Assembly: GCF_005938125.1 (NCBI RefSeq)
Contig: NZ_VCQN01000002.1
Coordinates: 248,001-312,000 of the forward strand
DNA length: 64,000 nt
Source: Bacillus sp. BHET2
GTDB lineage: Bacteria > Bacillota > Bacilli > Bacillales > Bacillaceae_B
Direction: 5' to 3'
The notes below the pieces were generated by a model. It did not search any database. It was given only the letters and a program-made list of their open reading frames with translations, and was not told where the DNA came from. The translations under genes were made by a program, and so were the position numbers. Shown here piece by piece: positions 25,833 through 36,143 of the stretch (position 1 is the stretch's first letter; each line of letters starts with the position of its first letter).

Positions 25833-26567
25833 TTAGAGAACCGAATCCAAAAATTCTCTCGTTCGTTGCTCCTTTGGCGAGCCGAACAATTCTTGAGGTG
25901 GCCCTACTTCAACGATTCGGCCATCATGCATGTACACGACCCAGTCGGCCACTTCCCGGGCAAACCCCATTTCATGGGTCACGACGACCATCGTCATCCC
26001 TTCTAAAGCAAGCTCCTTCATGGTAGCCAACACTTCTCCAACCAACTCAGGGTCAAGTGCCGACGTGGGCTCATCAAAAAGCATGATTTCAGGCTTCATT
26101 GCAAGTGCTCTAGCAATGGCGACACGCTGTTTCTGACCACCAGATAACTTGGATGGATAGACATTTTCTTTATCAGCAAGTCCAACTTTCTTTAATAACT
26201 CTTTCGCATCCTTCTTTACTTCTGCCTTCGATACACCTTTAACGTAAACAGGGGCTTCCATTACATTTTCCAATACGGTTTTGTGGGGGAAAAGGTAGAA
26301 ATGCTGAAACACCATCCCTACCTTCTGACGGATCTTGTTCAAATCATGTGTATCCTGATTCACTTCTTCGCCCTCAATAACGACCTTCCCATTGTCTTTC
26401 AGTTCCAGGAAGTTTAAGCAACGTAGCAATGTACTCTTCCCCGAACCACTGGCTCCAATAAGGCAAACCACGTCACTTTCTCTTACGCTAATGTCAATGT
26501 CCTTTAGTACATGTAAATCACCGAAGGATTTATTTAATTTCTCTACTTTAATCATTTCCTGACTCAC
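25833..26567 (-). CDS. Polar amino acid ABC transporter, ATP-binding protein
   Basis: This 244-residue GlnQ/HisP-type ATPase has Walker [11 protein letters not shown]-loop [12 protein letters not shown], signature [10 protein letters not shown], Walker [15 protein letters not shown] and the switch histidine in [12 protein letters not shown] 26567 follows GGGAGGG at 7 bp; ATG 26555 is an alternative. It is the last gene of the sbp-permease-ATPase operon and would power uptake of a polar amino acid whose identity cannot be read from sequence. Confidence 0.95.
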   Translation of the reverse strand: MSQEMIKVEKLNKSFGDLHVLKDIDISVRESDVVCLIGASGSGKSTLLRCLNFLELKDNGKVVIEGEEVNQDTHDLNKIRQKVGMVFQHFYLFPHKTVLENVMEAPVYVKGVSKAEVKKDAKELLKKVGLADKENVYPSKLSGGQKQRVAIARALAMKPEIMLFDEPTSALDPELVGEVLATMKELALEGMTMVVVTHEMGFAREVADWVVYMHDGRIVEVGPPQELFGSPKEQRTREFLDSVL

Positions 26568-26590
26568 ACTAAATCCCTCCCGTATCTTTA

Positions 26591-27238
26591 TTAATCACTG
26601 ACAGACATACGTTTTTCGATTATATTGACAATCGTCGAGAATACCAATACAAGAACCAGGTAATAGATTGCTACAACGAGCAGGTATGTCATGTAATCAA
26701 AGTTATTCGATCCGAGTGTCGTCGCCACACTGAACAATTCAAACATCCCGATGAAGGAAGCAAGAGATGAGTCCTTCAATGCAATGATGAATTGGTTCCC
26801 GAGCGGCGGCAGGGCACGTCTGAATGCCTGAGGTAGGATGATCCTTCTCATAGACAAGCCAAGTGACATCCCAAGAGAACGTCCCGCTTCCATTTGTCCT
26901 TTATCAATGGATTGAATGGCTCCACGAAAGATCTCGGCGATGTATGCTCCATTATGGAAAGCAAGACCCATGACGACAGACCAGAAGCCTGAAATATTCA
27001 ATGAAGTTAATCCAAAGTAGAAAATGAAGATCTGAACAATTAAAGGAGTTCCCCTAACAACGAAAATGTATAAATCCGCAAGCAATGACAAGGGCTTGAT
27101 TCCGGAAATCTTAAGAAATGCGAAAAATAAACCAATCACAATCGCAATAAGAACTGAAACAAAGGTTAATTGGAACGTTAATAACATCCCTTTAAGAAAA
27201 ACATCATATGTACTGGCAAAGGTTTCTAAAAAGTGCAT
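26591..27238 (-). CDS. Polar amino acid ABC transporter, permease
   Basis: This 215-residue His/Glu/Gln/Arg/opine family permease has five predicted membrane helices. The EAA-type coupling loop reads [24 protein letters not shown] 27238 is chosen because GGAGGG lies 6 bp upstream; the frame extends to a TTG at 27256 that overlaps this site. It lies between the binding-protein gene (behind a terminator-like hairpin) and the ATPase gene. Confidence 0.94.
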   Translation of the reverse strand: MHFLETFASTYDVFLKGMLLTFQLTFVSVLIAIVIGLFFAFLKISGIKPLSLLADLYIFVVRGTPLIVQIFIFYFGLTSLNISGFWSVVMGLAFHNGAYIAEIFRGAIQSIDKGQMEAGRSLGMSLGLSMRRIILPQAFRRALPPLGNQFIIALKDSSLASFIGMFELFSVATTLGSNNFDYMTYLLVVAIYYLVLVLVFSTIVNIIEKRMSVSD

Positions 27239-27272
27239 GAACTTCCCTCCATTCAACTATAATACGTAGTTA

Positions 27273-27308
27273 AAACAAAAAGCGAATGCGCATAGAAGCA
27301 CATCCGCT
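27273..27308 (-). terminator. Attenuating terminator between binding-protein and permease genes
   Basis: AGCGGATGTGC pairs with GCGCATTCGCT (wobble pairs only as imperfections), then TTTTTGTTTT on the transcript. Partial read-through would give more binding protein than permease and ATPase. Confidence 0.85.
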
Positions 27309-27324
27309 CTGTGTCATGCTGCTC

Positions 27325-28107
27325 TTACTCTTTCTCTGGATCCGATGTTATGTCTGTATTGAAATATTTTTCACTGATTTTCTTTAATGTACCGTCTTCT
27401 CTTAATGTATCAAGAGCTTTATTAATTTCTTCCAGTAGTGCTTCATTGTCTTTACTTACAGCGATAGCTTGCTCACTGCGACCGATCAGTTCACGGGCCT
27501 CAATGTTCAAACCGGAAGCAATCGCTTCCTTACCTGTAATGAAATCTGTAATAACAGCATCGTGTTTGCCTTTATTTAATGCCTCTAGAGCGACAACGTC
27601 ACTATCATACGCCTGAATTTTATCCGTTACTTCCTTAGCTGTGTCTGCGTAAGTAGATCCTTTGGATACGGCAATTTCCATATCTTTCAGATCGTCCAAT
27701 GTTTCTACAGAGCTGTCTGTGCGAACGAAAATCTGTGGTCCAGAATAATAATAAGGAGTTGAGAAGTCAACTTCTTTCAGGCGATCCTCCGTAATCGTAT
27801 GACTGGCAACCGCTGCATCAAAACGACCGGATTTCACTCCTTCTACAATTCCTGCGAACTTGAATTTCTTCTGTTCAGGTTCAAGACCCATTTCCTTCGC
27901 CACTGCTTCAGCGACTTCAATATCGAAACCGGACATGGTTCCATCATTATTTGTCACACTGAATGGCTTGAATTCACCTGAAGCTGCATAAATGAATTTG
28001 TCTTTTTCTACTAATTTGGCACCATTTTCTGTTGTTGCCTTCCCGCCACAGGCTGATAGAAGAAGTACAGAAATGACTAATAAGACCAGGCTTTTCCAAT
28101 TATTCAC
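27325..28107 (-). CDS. Polar amino acid ABC transporter, substrate-binding lipoprotein
   Basis: This 260-residue SBP_bac_3 family protein has a lipoprotein signal: LVISVLLLSAC, with Cys20 as the expected lipidation site. GTG start after AAGGGGG. Ligand-pocket landmarks are YAASGEFKPFSVTNNDGT, SGFDIEVAEAVAKEMG, AAVASHTITEDRLKEVDFS and DAVITDFITGKEAI. Distal-lobe residues are ordinary for arginine, glutamine or cystine binders, so the substrate is left open. It is the first gene of the operon. The whole transporter is absent from this position in B. subtilis. Confidence 0.94.
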   Translation of the reverse strand: MNNWKSLVLLVISVLLLSACGGKATTENGAKLVEKDKFIYAASGEFKPFSVTNNDGTMSGFDIEVAEAVAKEMGLEPEQKKFKFAGIVEGVKSGRFDAAVASHTITEDRLKEVDFSTPYYYSGPQIFVRTDSSVETLDDLKDMEIAVSKGSTYADTAKEVTDKIQAYDSDVVALEALNKGKHDAVITDFITGKEAIASGLNIEARELIGRSEQAIAVSKDNEALLEEINKALDTLREDGTLKKISEKYFNTDITSDPEKE

Positions 28108-28136
28108 TAGCTAAAGTCCCCCTTATGTAGCTTGTA

Positions 28137-28165
28137 ATATTTTTAATCTTTCATAATTGTATCAA
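28137..28165 (-). promoter_or_regulatory. Sigma-A promoter of the ABC transporter operon
   Basis: TTGATA and AAATAT lie 17 bp apart on the minus strand, 30 bp before the binding-protein start. Confidence 0.5.
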
Positions 28166-28640
28166 CAATGGAGAAAATTCTCAAAATTCAAATTTGACTT
28201 ATATTGGTTATAATTATCCATTTTACAGGATGAAAGGCACTCAGCTTGTTTAGAGATACATATGCGAAAGCATCCTTTCATTTCCTTTCATATACTCGGT
28301 TCATATAGGTCTATCAACCTTATACGGACTTCGGTAGACCATCTTTTATACTACTCTCAAGCTTGAATAGAATTAGTGATTTTTTGTATTTTATAGGTGA
28401 TTAATTTAATAGTCAATTTAAAAAGGAGTCTATAGCATTACTTCTTTTTATTAACATGTGGTGATTTCCACTGCAGGTGGTCGATTTTTGTTTCAATAGT
28501 TAAATTATTGTTGCATTCGTTTTTGTCACTATTAAGCTTTGTCACGACACCTCTCGCACACACTCTTTGACAAAGCCTTGGCAGTTCCTATGGTAGAAAA
28601 CAACAATCTATGCGAAAAGAGCCTTGTTGTAGGATAAAAA
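28166..28640. other. Long intergenic region without a gene
   Basis: No open frame with a ribosome site and plausible composition was found in this AT-rich stretch. It contains a decayed copy of the palindromic intergenic repeat (listed separately) and several short hairpins. Confidence 0.6.
28458..28491 (+). repeat. Probable decayed copy of the palindromic intergenic repeat
   Basis: GGTGATTTCCACTGCAGGTG aligns with the left arm GTTGATTTCCGCTCCAGGTG of the complete copy at 52602, continuing TCG. The rest of the element is missing. Confidence 0.5.
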
Positions 28641-28683
28641 AAAGAAACGATCCAATGCTCAAGGCATATGAATCGATTCTTTA
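28633..28683 (-). terminator. Terminator of lonA-ysxC
   Basis: AAAGAATCGATTCA pairs with TGGATCGTTTCTTT with mismatches, then a run of eight T on the transcript, directly after the ysxC stop. Confidence 0.75.
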
Positions 28684-28690
28684 TGAAAAT

Positions 28691-29278
28691 CTATTTCTTA
28701 TAATACGATTTGATTGCATCCCAGGCTTTGTCTTTTCCAAGTCCAGTTTCAGAAGAGAACATGATAAGGTTGTCTTCTGTGTCCATATTTAATGTTTCTC
28801 TTGTGACTTTCAGATGTTTTTGCCATTTGCCCTTCGGAATCTTATCGGCTTTCGTGGCAATGACGATACAAGGAAGGCCATGGTGTTTAAGGAAATCATA
28901 CATCATCACGTCATCATTTGACGGCGCGTGGCGAAGATCCACAATCATGATAACCGCTCTAAGCTGATCACGAGATGTAATGTACGTTTCAATCATCTTC
29001 CCCCATGCTTCCCGCTCTGTTTTTGAAACTTTCGCAAAACCATAGCCTGGTACGTCAACATAATAGAGGGTTTCTTCTATTTTATAAAAGTTTAACGTCT
29101 GTGTTTTACCTGGCTTGGATGAAATCCTTGCCATACTCTTACGTCCGATCATTTTATTGATGAATGAGGATTTTCCTACATTCGAGCGCCCTGCCAGGGC
29201 AAACTCAGGAAGGATATCGCCAGGGTATTGTTCAGGCCTGACTGCACTGATGACTAGCTCAACTTGATTTACTTTCAC
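28691..29278 (-). CDS. ysxC: Ribosome biogenesis GTP-binding protein YsxC/EngB
   Basis: This 195-residue essential GTPase acts in late 50S subunit assembly. G1: [13 protein letters not shown]3: [13 protein letters not shown]4: [10 protein letters not shown]. The GTG start overlaps the lonA stop codon by 4 bp (GTGA), so the two are translationally coupled. This lonA-ysxC pairing is conserved in Bacillus. Confidence 0.97.
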   Translation of the reverse strand: MKVNQVELVISAVRPEQYPGDILPEFALAGRSNVGKSSFINKMIGRKSMARISSKPGKTQTLNFYKIEETLYYVDVPGYGFAKVSKTEREAWGKMIETYITSRDQLRAVIMIVDLRHAPSNDDVMMYDFLKHHGLPCIVIATKADKIPKGKWQKHLKVTRETLNMDTEDNLIMFSSETGLGKDKAWDAIKSYYKK

Positions 29279-31599
29279 TTCTTTTCACCTACTAATGCTT
29301 TCTCTAAGACTTCATCAATATGGGATACGAGGATGAAGGTTAATTCTCCCCTAACACTTTCAGGAATATCATCAATATCCTTTTCATTATCTTTCGGAAG
29401 GATAATCGTTTTTATTCCGGCACGATGAGCACTTAATGTTTTTTCTTTCACGCCTCCGATTGGAAGAACTCTTCCTCTCAGGGTCATTTCACCTGTCATT
29501 CCTACTTCTCTGTTCACGTATTTACCTGTCAGGGCGGAGACGAGTGCGGTCGTAATCGTAATCCCTGCTGAAGGGCCGTCTTTAGGTACTGCACCTTCTG
29601 GAACGTGAATGTGAATATCATATTTCTCATGGAAGGACTCGTCAATTCCAAGCACACTTGCTTTCGATCGAACATAGCTAAAGGCAGTTTGAGCTGATTC
29701 CTTCATAACATCTCCCAATTTCCCGGTCAACACAAGCTTTCCTTTACCTGGTGCTAGGGACACCTCGATCTGCAGCGTATCTCCCCCAACCGTCGTATAG
29801 GCAAGACCTGTTGAAACTCCGATTTGGTTTTCCACCTCTGCTTGGCCATAACGGAACTTTTTCTTTCCAAGAAACTCTTCAATATTGCTTGAGGTGATCA
29901 CGACGCGCTTCTTCTCTCCCGAGACGATGATCTTCGCTGTTTTCCTGCAAAGAGCAGCCAGTTGACGTTCTAAGCTCCTCACACCTGCTTCCCTCGTATA
30001 GTAGCGGACAATATCAACAATCGCCTCGTCCCTCACTTGAAGCTTTGATTTATTCAAACCGTGATCTTTGATTTGTTTATCTAATAAATGGTGCTTCGCA
30101 ATATTTAACTTCTCAAGCTCAGTATAACCTGCAATCGTTATGATTTCCATTCTGTCTCTTAATGGACCTGGAATTGTGGACAAATCATTGGCAGTAGCGA
30201 TAAACATCACTTTCGATAAATCATAGGTTTCTTCAATGTAGTGATCACTGAAATGAGAGTTCTGTTCAGGATCCAAGACCTCAAGCATTGCTGAGGATGG
30301 GTCTCCCCTGAAATCAGAGGACATTTTGTCAATTTCATCGAGAAGGAACACCGGGTTGATCGTACCCGCTTTTTTCATTCCGCGGATGACTCTGCCTGGC
30401 ATGGCTCCTACATAGGTACGCCTGTGGCCTCTGATTTCAGACTCATCACGGACACCACCAAGGGAGACGCGGACAAAGTTTCGACCCAATGATTCCGCAA
30501 CTGAACGGGCTAAGCTTGTTTTACCGACTCCAGGTGGTCCGGCAAGACAAAGGATCGGTCCTTTAAGAGATTTCGTTAATTGCTGAACAGCAAGGTACTC
30601 GAGAACTCTCTCTTTTACTTTTTCAAGACCATAATGATCTCTATTTAGAATTTGTTCCGATCGCTTAATATCCAGTTGATCTTTAGTTTCAGTTGACCAT
30701 GGCAAGGAAACAAGCCATTCAATGTAATTGCGGATAACAGAGCTTTCAGCTGAGCTAGACGGCACTTTCTCATAACGTGCCAGTTCTTTTAATGCTGTAT
30801 GTTCAACATCTTCCGGCATGTCAGCTTGTTGGATCTTTAACGTCAGATCTTCTATTTCACCCGTTTTGCCTTCTTTGTCGCCTAATTCTTTTTGAATGGC
30901 TTTCATTTGCTCCCGAAGGTAATACTCTTTTTGGGTTCTTTCCATGGATCGTTTTACGCGCTGACCGATTTTTTTCTCCAAGCTGAGCACTTCTTTTTCA
31001 TTGTTGATCGTTTCGATCACCATTTGGAGTCGCTTCTTGATGTCTAAAGTTTCAAGAACGTTTTGCTTTTCCTTCATTTTAAGAGGAAGGTGGGAAGCAA
31101 CGATATCCGCAAGTCTTCCTGGTTCCTCAATGTCTGAAACAGTTGAATATGTTTCGGCTGAAACCTTTTTCGATAGCTTTATGTATTGTTCGAAATAATT
31201 CAATAACGTTCTCATTAAAGCGTCTGTTTCTGATTCTTTCACTTCGGAATCCTTGAATTCCTTTACTTCTACCTCATAGAAATCTTTCTGATCAGTGAAT
31301 GAGGTGATTGACGCTCTGGTTAATCCCTCAACCAATACCCTGATGGTCCCATTCGGTAATTTAAGCATCTGTTTAACCTTGGTCAGAGTTCCCATTTCGT
31401 AAAAATCTTCTTGTGTTGGCTCATCTATATTCATATCTCTTTGAGTGGTTAAGAAAATTAAATGGTCATCCATCATGGCTTTTTCTAAAGCTTGTACAGA
31501 GCGCTCACGTCCAACATCTAAATGCAAGACCATTGTTGGATATACAAGTAAGCCTCGTAATGGAAGGAGGGGAACCGTTAAATTATTTTGATTTGACAC
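29275..31599 (-). CDS. lonA: ATP-dependent protease LonA
   Basis: This cytosolic AAA+ serine protease degrades misfolded and regulatory proteins. Start is GTG 31599, 7 bp after GGAGG, giving 774 residues. The N-terminal substrate domain begins [20 protein letters not shown]. Walker A is GPPGVGKTS and Walker B is VFLLDEIDK. The catalytic serine is in PKDGPSAG and the lysine in [14 protein letters not shown]. Its stop overlaps the ysxC start. Confidence 0.98.
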   Translation of the reverse strand: MSNQNNLTVPLLPLRGLLVYPTMVLHLDVGRERSVQALEKAMMDDHLIFLTTQRDMNIDEPTQEDFYEMGTLTKVKQMLKLPNGTIRVLVEGLTRASITSFTDQKDFYEVEVKEFKDSEVKESETDALMRTLLNYFEQYIKLSKKVSAETYSTVSDIEEPGRLADIVASHLPLKMKEKQNVLETLDIKKRLQMVIETINNEKEVLSLEKKIGQRVKRSMERTQKEYYLREQMKAIQKELGDKEGKTGEIEDLTLKIQQADMPEDVEHTALKELARYEKVPSSSAESSVIRNYIEWLVSLPWSTETKDQLDIKRSEQILNRDHYGLEKVKERVLEYLAVQQLTKSLKGPILCLAGPPGVGKTSLARSVAESLGRNFVRVSLGGVRDESEIRGHRRTYVGAMPGRVIRGMKKAGTINPVFLLDEIDKMSSDFRGDPSSAMLEVLDPEQNSHFSDHYIEETYDLSKVMFIATANDLSTIPGPLRDRMEIITIAGYTELEKLNIAKHHLLDKQIKDHGLNKSKLQVRDEAIVDIVRYYTREAGVRSLERQLAALCRKTAKIIVSGEKKRVVITSSNIEEFLGKKKFRYGQAEVENQIGVSTGLAYTTVGGDTLQIEVSLAPGKGKLVLTGKLGDVMKESAQTAFSYVRSKASVLGIDESFHEKYDIHIHVPEGAVPKDGPSAGITITTALVSALTGKYVNREVGMTGEMTLRGRVLPIGGVKEKTLSAHRAGIKTIILPKDNEKDIDDIPESVRGELTFILVSHIDEVLEKALVGEKK

Positions 31600-31663
31600 A
31601 TATAACACCTCCGAATTTTGCTCTCTAAGTCTTTGTACAATTCTAACTTATTTACTAGGTAGT

Positions 31664-31696
31664 GTCTATTAAATAGGTATTTACAACTTTATTCAA
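31664..31696 (-). promoter_or_regulatory. Possible sigma-A promoter of lonA
   Basis: On the minus strand TTGAAT and TTTAAT lie about 17 bp apart, 65 bp before lonA. No clear CtsR operator (tandem GGTCAAA) was seen in the region. Confidence 0.4.
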
Positions 31697-31805
31697 TCTA
31701 TTTCACGCATATGCCTTTTTGCACTTTGTTGCTAGCGAATTGGAATATTTCCCTATTCATACAGCCGTAATTGATTAACAGAAGTGAATCCATCCACTCC
31801 TTCAA

Positions 31806-31836
31806 AAACAAACCGATTCGGATAGACCCGAATCGG
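31806..31836 (-). terminator. Terminator of lonB
   Basis: A perfect 9-bp stem (CCGATTCGG with CCGAATCGG) with a 6-nt loop, followed by TTTGTTTTTG on the transcript. Confidence 0.85.
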
Positions 31837-31844
31837 CCAATAGT

Positions 31845-33503
31845 CTACACACTTTTTTTATTTTGTTCGGTTATCATGTCAGATTGCGGAAGTGGTTCTT
31901 TCATGAGGGCAAGATCCAAGACTTCTTTAAGTTGTTTGACCGGTATCACTTCTATTCCCTCTATTTCACTTAACATCGCTTGTTGGTTATCGTAAGGAAT
32001 AATCGCAATAGTAGCTCCAGCTAATTTAGCTCCTTTCACTTTCGCTGCTACTCCACCGACTGGTTTCACCAGCCCATGGATACTAATTTCCCCTGTTACG
32101 GCAATGGTATGTTTAACCGGAATTCGATAAATGGCAGAATAAATACCAAGCGCCATGGCAATTCCTGCGGAAGGTCCATCAACCGGTACTCCTCCAGGGA
32201 AATTCACATGTATATCATATTGGTCGGCTGGCACTCCCATGGAGCGAAGAACCGTGATCACATTTTCGATTGAGCCCTTTGCCATACTCTTTCTTTTAAT
32301 GGATTTACTTCTATCTCCGATGCTTTCTTCTTCCACTATGCCTGTCACATTGATTCCACCCCTATCAGTGGCAGGTATCACAGTTACTTCAATTTCAAGC
32401 AATGATCCTGTGTTTGGACCTGTGACTGCTAAACCATTGACCAATCCAATTGTGGCTTCTTCATTGATTTTTTTCTGATAGCGAGGTGAGAGTTGACTGG
32501 ACTGGATAATCCATTCTAGCTCATGATCGAAAATTTCCTTTCTATTTTCCGTAATGGCGACGCCGGCTGCAATTTGAACCATATTAACCGCCTCTCGTCC
32601 ATTTCTCGCATAGGAAGAAAGAGTTTCAAGTCCCTTATCGCTTATCGTCATTCCTACTTTATCAACGGCCCCAGAGGCTACCTTTTTCACTTCATCGTGT
32701 TCAAGTTCCCTGAAAAACACTTCCATACATCTGGATCGAATGGCTGGAGGAATTTCACTCGGTGTACGGGTCGTTGCACCAATTAAACGAAAATCGGCTG
32801 GCAGACCATTTTTGAATATGTCATGAATATGGGTTGGGATTTGGTGATTTTCTTCATTGTAATAAGCGCTCTCTAGAAACACTCTGCGATCTTCCAATAC
32901 TTTCAATAATTTATTCATTTGAATAGGATGCAATTCTCCTATTTCATCAATAAACAATACGCCTCCATGGGCATTGGTCACAGCCCCTTGTTTAGGCTGT
33001 GGGATTCCAGCCTGTCCCATCGCTCCTGCACCTTGGTAAATGGGATCATGAACTGAACCAATCAATGGATCAGCAATTCCCCGTTCATCGAAACGAGCTG
33101 TTGTAGCATCAAGTTCAACAAAAACAGCGCTTGGCCTAAAGGGGGATTTCATATTCTTTTTGGCCTCTTCCAAGACCAATCGGGCAGCTGCCGTCTTCCC
33201 AACACCAGGAGGTCCATAAATGATGACATGCTGAGGATTTGGACTGCATAATGCTGCTTTCAGGGCTTTGATTCCATCTTCCTGACCTACAATATCTGCA
33301 AAGCTTGCCGGTCTTACTTTTTCCGCAAGAGGCTCAGTTAACGATATAGATCTCATCTTTCGGAGCTCTTCCATTTCTTTTTTCGATTCACGATCAATAG
33401 ACACTTTTTGCGTTCGCTGATTTTTCAATAGGTTCCAAAAATACAATCCAATGATGATTCCGAAGAATAATTGGATAAATAAAGCAATGCTCGTAAAGCT
33501 CAT
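31845..33503 (-). CDS. lonB: Sporulation-associated Lon-like protease LonB
   Basis: The product has 552 residues, the same as B. subtilis LonB, a forespore-specific Lon relative. ATG 33503 follows GGAGGGAG. Residues 1-22 form a hydrophobic anchor, followed by a basic stretch. Walker A is [13 protein letters not shown] and Walker B is VLFIDEIGEL. The catalytic serine is in PVDGPSAGIAMAL and the lysine in KPVGGVAAKVKGAKLAG. It lies next to lonA but has its own terminator and upstream region. Confidence 0.96.
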   Translation of the reverse strand: MSFTSIALFIQLFFGIIIGLYFWNLLKNQRTQKVSIDRESKKEMEELRKMRSISLTEPLAEKVRPASFADIVGQEDGIKALKAALCSPNPQHVIIYGPPGVGKTAAARLVLEEAKKNMKSPFRPSAVFVELDATTARFDERGIADPLIGSVHDPIYQGAGAMGQAGIPQPKQGAVTNAHGGVLFIDEIGELHPIQMNKLLKVLEDRRVFLESAYYNEENHQIPTHIHDIFKNGLPADFRLIGATTRTPSEIPPAIRSRCMEVFFRELEHDEVKKVASGAVDKVGMTISDKGLETLSSYARNGREAVNMVQIAAGVAITENRKEIFDHELEWIIQSSQLSPRYQKKINEEATIGLVNGLAVTGPNTGSLLEIEVTVIPATDRGGINVTGIVEEESIGDRSKSIKRKSMAKGSIENVITVLRSMGVPADQYDIHVNFPGGVPVDGPSAGIAMALGIYSAIYRIPVKHTIAVTGEISIHGLVKPVGGVAAKVKGAKLAGATIAIIPYDNQQAMLSEIEGIEVIPVKQLKEVLDLALMKEPLPQSDMITEQNKKSV

Positions 33504-33650
33504 TCGTCTCCCTCCAAGTAGATACAAGTTGTTATCGGTTAGTATCTCCTCGACCTTGCGGGAATAAACAAAAAAAATCGCAAACTCATTCGTTCAAATA
33601 AAGGGTTAAAAATGAAATATCAAGCGACTCTTCATAGCAACTGAGCGTGT

Positions 33651-33690
33651 AGTGGCTGGTTTCCGTTCCAGTTGCTCCCCTACCCTGAAG
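33651..33690 (+). repeat. Possible decayed copy of the palindromic intergenic repeat
   Basis: AGTGGCTGGTTTCCGTTCCA resembles the left arm of the complete copy at 52602 (GATGGTTGATTTCCGCTCCA), continuing GTTGCTC against GGTGCTC. The right arm is not recognisable. Confidence 0.4.
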
Positions 33691-33712
33691 CGACCGGTAA
33701 AGCTCCAGGGGT

Positions 33713-34435
33713 TCACCTGTTTACAAAATGATTTACTAAATCAATTTCACTTTTTTTCTCTAATAATTGGCAATCCTCTATATCTAATGACCAAAGCCCG
33801 GAATTCAATACCACTCCTGACTTCACCAATTGAATTTTATTCTTGAAGATAGGACCATCCAATACAAACGTATGGTATTCGCCTAATTCTCCCATTGGGC
33901 AGCTATCTTGCCTCTGGATCTCATTATAAAAAGTCCAATCAAGAAATCTTCCAGCCCATGATTGATCAAAAATGGTTTCAGACGCTCTGCATATGACAGA
34001 TGAAAATCCAAGGGAAATAAACGCAGACAATAATTGATTGGCTTCATCTTTGGATATCCACACTGGAAAGATAGGAGTAACGCCTGCACGACTGGCTACC
34101 TGTACATTCCACATCTTGTCTTCTTCAGAATATAAACTTCCAAAGGCAATTTCTTCGATGCCTTTTTCATTTTTTAATTCAATCAGTGCGTTAACGAGAG
34201 CTTTTTCATAGTCATTCCCTGAATCTACTAAGACTAATGGGATTCCCAATGCTTTTGCCTGCTTTTTTACTATTTCTAACCGGATGCCATGTGCATGGTT
34301 CCGATCATCTAATTCAGATACCATTGACACGAGACAAACGACTTCTTTTTCTTCTTTTAAGATGCGATACAAAGCAAGACAACCATCTTTTCCTCCGCTC
34401 CATGATATGGCCACCTTCGTTTTCTTCCTCTCCAA
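33713..34435 (-). CDS. Dph6-like PP-loop ATP pyrophosphatase
   Basis: This 240-residue protein belongs to the diphthine-ammonia ligase (Dph6) / ATP_bind_4 family. The PP-loop SWSGGKDGCLALYR binds ATP by adenylation chemistry. The family C-terminal motif MGELGEYHTFVLDGPIF is intact. Bacteria do not make diphthamide, so the true substrate is unknown. The TTG start at 34435 is weakly supported. The gene is inserted between lonB and clpX, which are adjacent in B. subtilis. No nearby gene suggests a pathway. Confidence 0.85.
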   Translation of the reverse strand: MERKKTKVAISWSGGKDGCLALYRILKEEKEVVCLVSMVSELDDRNHAHGIRLEIVKKQAKALGIPLVLVDSGNDYEKALVNALIELKNEKGIEEIAFGSLYSEEDKMWNVQVASRAGVTPIFPVWISKDEANQLLSAFISLGFSSVICRASETIFDQSWAGRFLDWTFYNEIQRQDSCPMGELGEYHTFVLDGPIFKNKIQLVKSGVVLNSGLWSLDIEDCQLLEKKSEIDLVNHFVNR

Positions 34436-34476
34436 TCATCTCACGTCCTTTTGTATTAGAAATTCACACAACATGT

Positions 34477-34512
34477 TAAAAAAGCCAAGAATGAAGAATC
34501 ATTCTTGGCTTT
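34477..34512 (-). terminator. Terminator of clpX
   Basis: AAAGCCAAGAATG pairs with CATTCTTGGCTTT, followed by TTTTT on the transcript. Confidence 0.92.
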
Positions 34513-34523
34513 ACGTTAAGCTA

Positions 34524-35795
34524 TTAAGCTGATGTCTTTTCTTCGTTCGGATCGATCATTGTTCCATCTTCAAGCATTAAATGCGGTGCCGCATCTCCAA
34601 GAATCGTTTCTTTCGTAATGATACATTTCTTGATATCATCACGTGATGGTAGATCGAACATAACATCCAACATCATGTTTTCGATAATTGAACGTAATCC
34701 ACGAGCACCTGTTTTACGTTCGATTGCTTTTTTCGAAATTTCAATAAGAGCATCTTCTGTGAACTCAAGCTCTACATCATCTAATTCCAGCATTTTTTGG
34801 TATTGTTTTACCAATGCATTTTTAGGCTTTGTCAGAATTTCAACCAACGCTTCTTCATCTAGAGGCTCAAGGCTTGAAATAACTGGTAGACGCCCGATGA
34901 ATTCTGGAATTAATCCAAATTTCAATAGATCTTCAGGAAGTACTTTAGAAAGTAGGGATTTATCTTCTTTAACTTCTGCATTTTTAGGATCTGATCCGAA
35001 ACCAATCACCTTTTGACCTAAACGGCGTTTGATGATTTGTTCGATACCATCAAATGCTCCACCACAAATAAATAGTACATTGGACGTATCAATCTGGATG
35101 AATTCTTGATGAGGATGCTTGCGTCCGCCTTGTGGAGGAACGCTTGCTACAGTACCTTCAAGAATCTTTAGAAGGGCTTGTTGAACCCCTTCGCCTGAAA
35201 CGTCTCTCGTAATGGATGGATTTTCAGATTTTCGTGCGACTTTATCGATTTCATCGATGTAGATAATTCCTTTTTCAGCTTTTTCCACATCGTAATCAGC
35301 AGCTTGGATCAATTTCAATAGAATATTCTCTACGTCTTCCCCTACATAACCTGCTTCGGTTAAAGAAGTGGCATCTGCAATTGCGAAAGGAACGTTCAGA
35401 ATACGTGCAAGTGTTTGAGCTAGTAGGGTTTTACCGCTACCTGTAGGCCCAATCATAGAGATATTACTCTTAGAAAGTTCCACATCATCCACTTTACTCG
35501 TTGAATTGATACGTTTGTAATGGTTGTAAACGGCTACAGCAAGAGATTTCTTTGCCTGATCTTGACCGATTACGTACTCGTCCAGGATTTCCCGGATTTC
35601 ACGAGGTTTCGGGACGTCTTTGAATTCTACTTCTTCTTCTGTACCCAATTCTTCTTCGACGATTTCCGTGCAAAGCTCGATACATTCATCACAAATATAC
35701 ACACCTGGTCCAGCGACTAATTTACGAACTTGGTCTTGTGTTTTTCCGCAAAAAGAACATTTAAGTTGCCCTTTTTCATCATTAAATTTAAACAA
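34524..35795 (-). CDS. clpX: ATP-dependent Clp protease ATP-binding subunit ClpX
   Basis: This AAA+ unfoldase delivers substrates to ClpP. It has 423 residues with TTG start after AAGGGGTGA. The N-terminal zinc-binding domain has four cysteines (LKCSFCGK and [10 protein letters not shown]). Walker A is [15 protein letters not shown], the pore loop region is [11 protein letters not shown], and Walker B is [13 protein letters not shown]. It lies downstream of tig as in B. subtilis, but the two are separated by a 550-bp gap with a structured element. Confidence 0.98.
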   Translation of the reverse strand: MFKFNDEKGQLKCSFCGKTQDQVRKLVAGPGVYICDECIELCTEIVEEELGTEEEVEFKDVPKPREIREILDEYVIGQDQAKKSLAVAVYNHYKRINSTSKVDDVELSKSNISMIGPTGSGKTLLAQTLARILNVPFAIADATSLTEAGYVGEDVENILLKLIQAADYDVEKAEKGIIYIDEIDKVARKSENPSITRDVSGEGVQQALLKILEGTVASVPPQGGRKHPHQEFIQIDTSNVLFICGGAFDGIEQIIKRRLGQKVIGFGSDPKNAEVKEDKSLLSKVLPEDLLKFGLIPEFIGRLPVISSLEPLDEEALVEILTKPKNALVKQYQKMLELDDVELEFTEDALIEISKKAIERKTGARGLRSIIENMMLDVMFDLPSRDDIKKCIITKETILGDAAPHLMLEDGTMIDPNEEKTSA

Positions 35796-36143
35796 TGATT
35801 TTCACCCCTTCGTTAAAACTTCATAAAATCGTGCTTTGTTTCATTAAACGAACGATTCCTTACTTCCCTATTACCTAAAGTTATGTACTGCATTTTATCA
35901 TATTATATGTCCGTAAAGAAATTGATACGATTCTTAAGAATCATCTTATTATGTAACGTGCATTTTAGCAAATGATTTATATTGTTAATGACTATTTTGT
36001 CCAATTGAAGCAGGGAAATGTAAGGAATCTTATTATGTATGTTCCTGGTGAAAAATAATGCAACCCCGTTTAATAAGCTTTTTCCAAAAATCGTGGTTCT
36101 TATTCTTGATCGTGGGATAAAGTTTATTATTAAAAAGAGTATA
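35796..36143. other. AT-rich intergenic region upstream of clpX
   Basis: No convincing gene was found. The clpX promoter must lie here; a TATAAT-like hexamer on the minus strand near 35910 is the best -10 candidate but lacks a clear -35. Confidence 0.5.

Noticed and set aside
31600-31844. CtsR operator before lonA
   Set aside because: Expected from B. subtilis, but no tandem GGTCAAA heptads could be found by eye.
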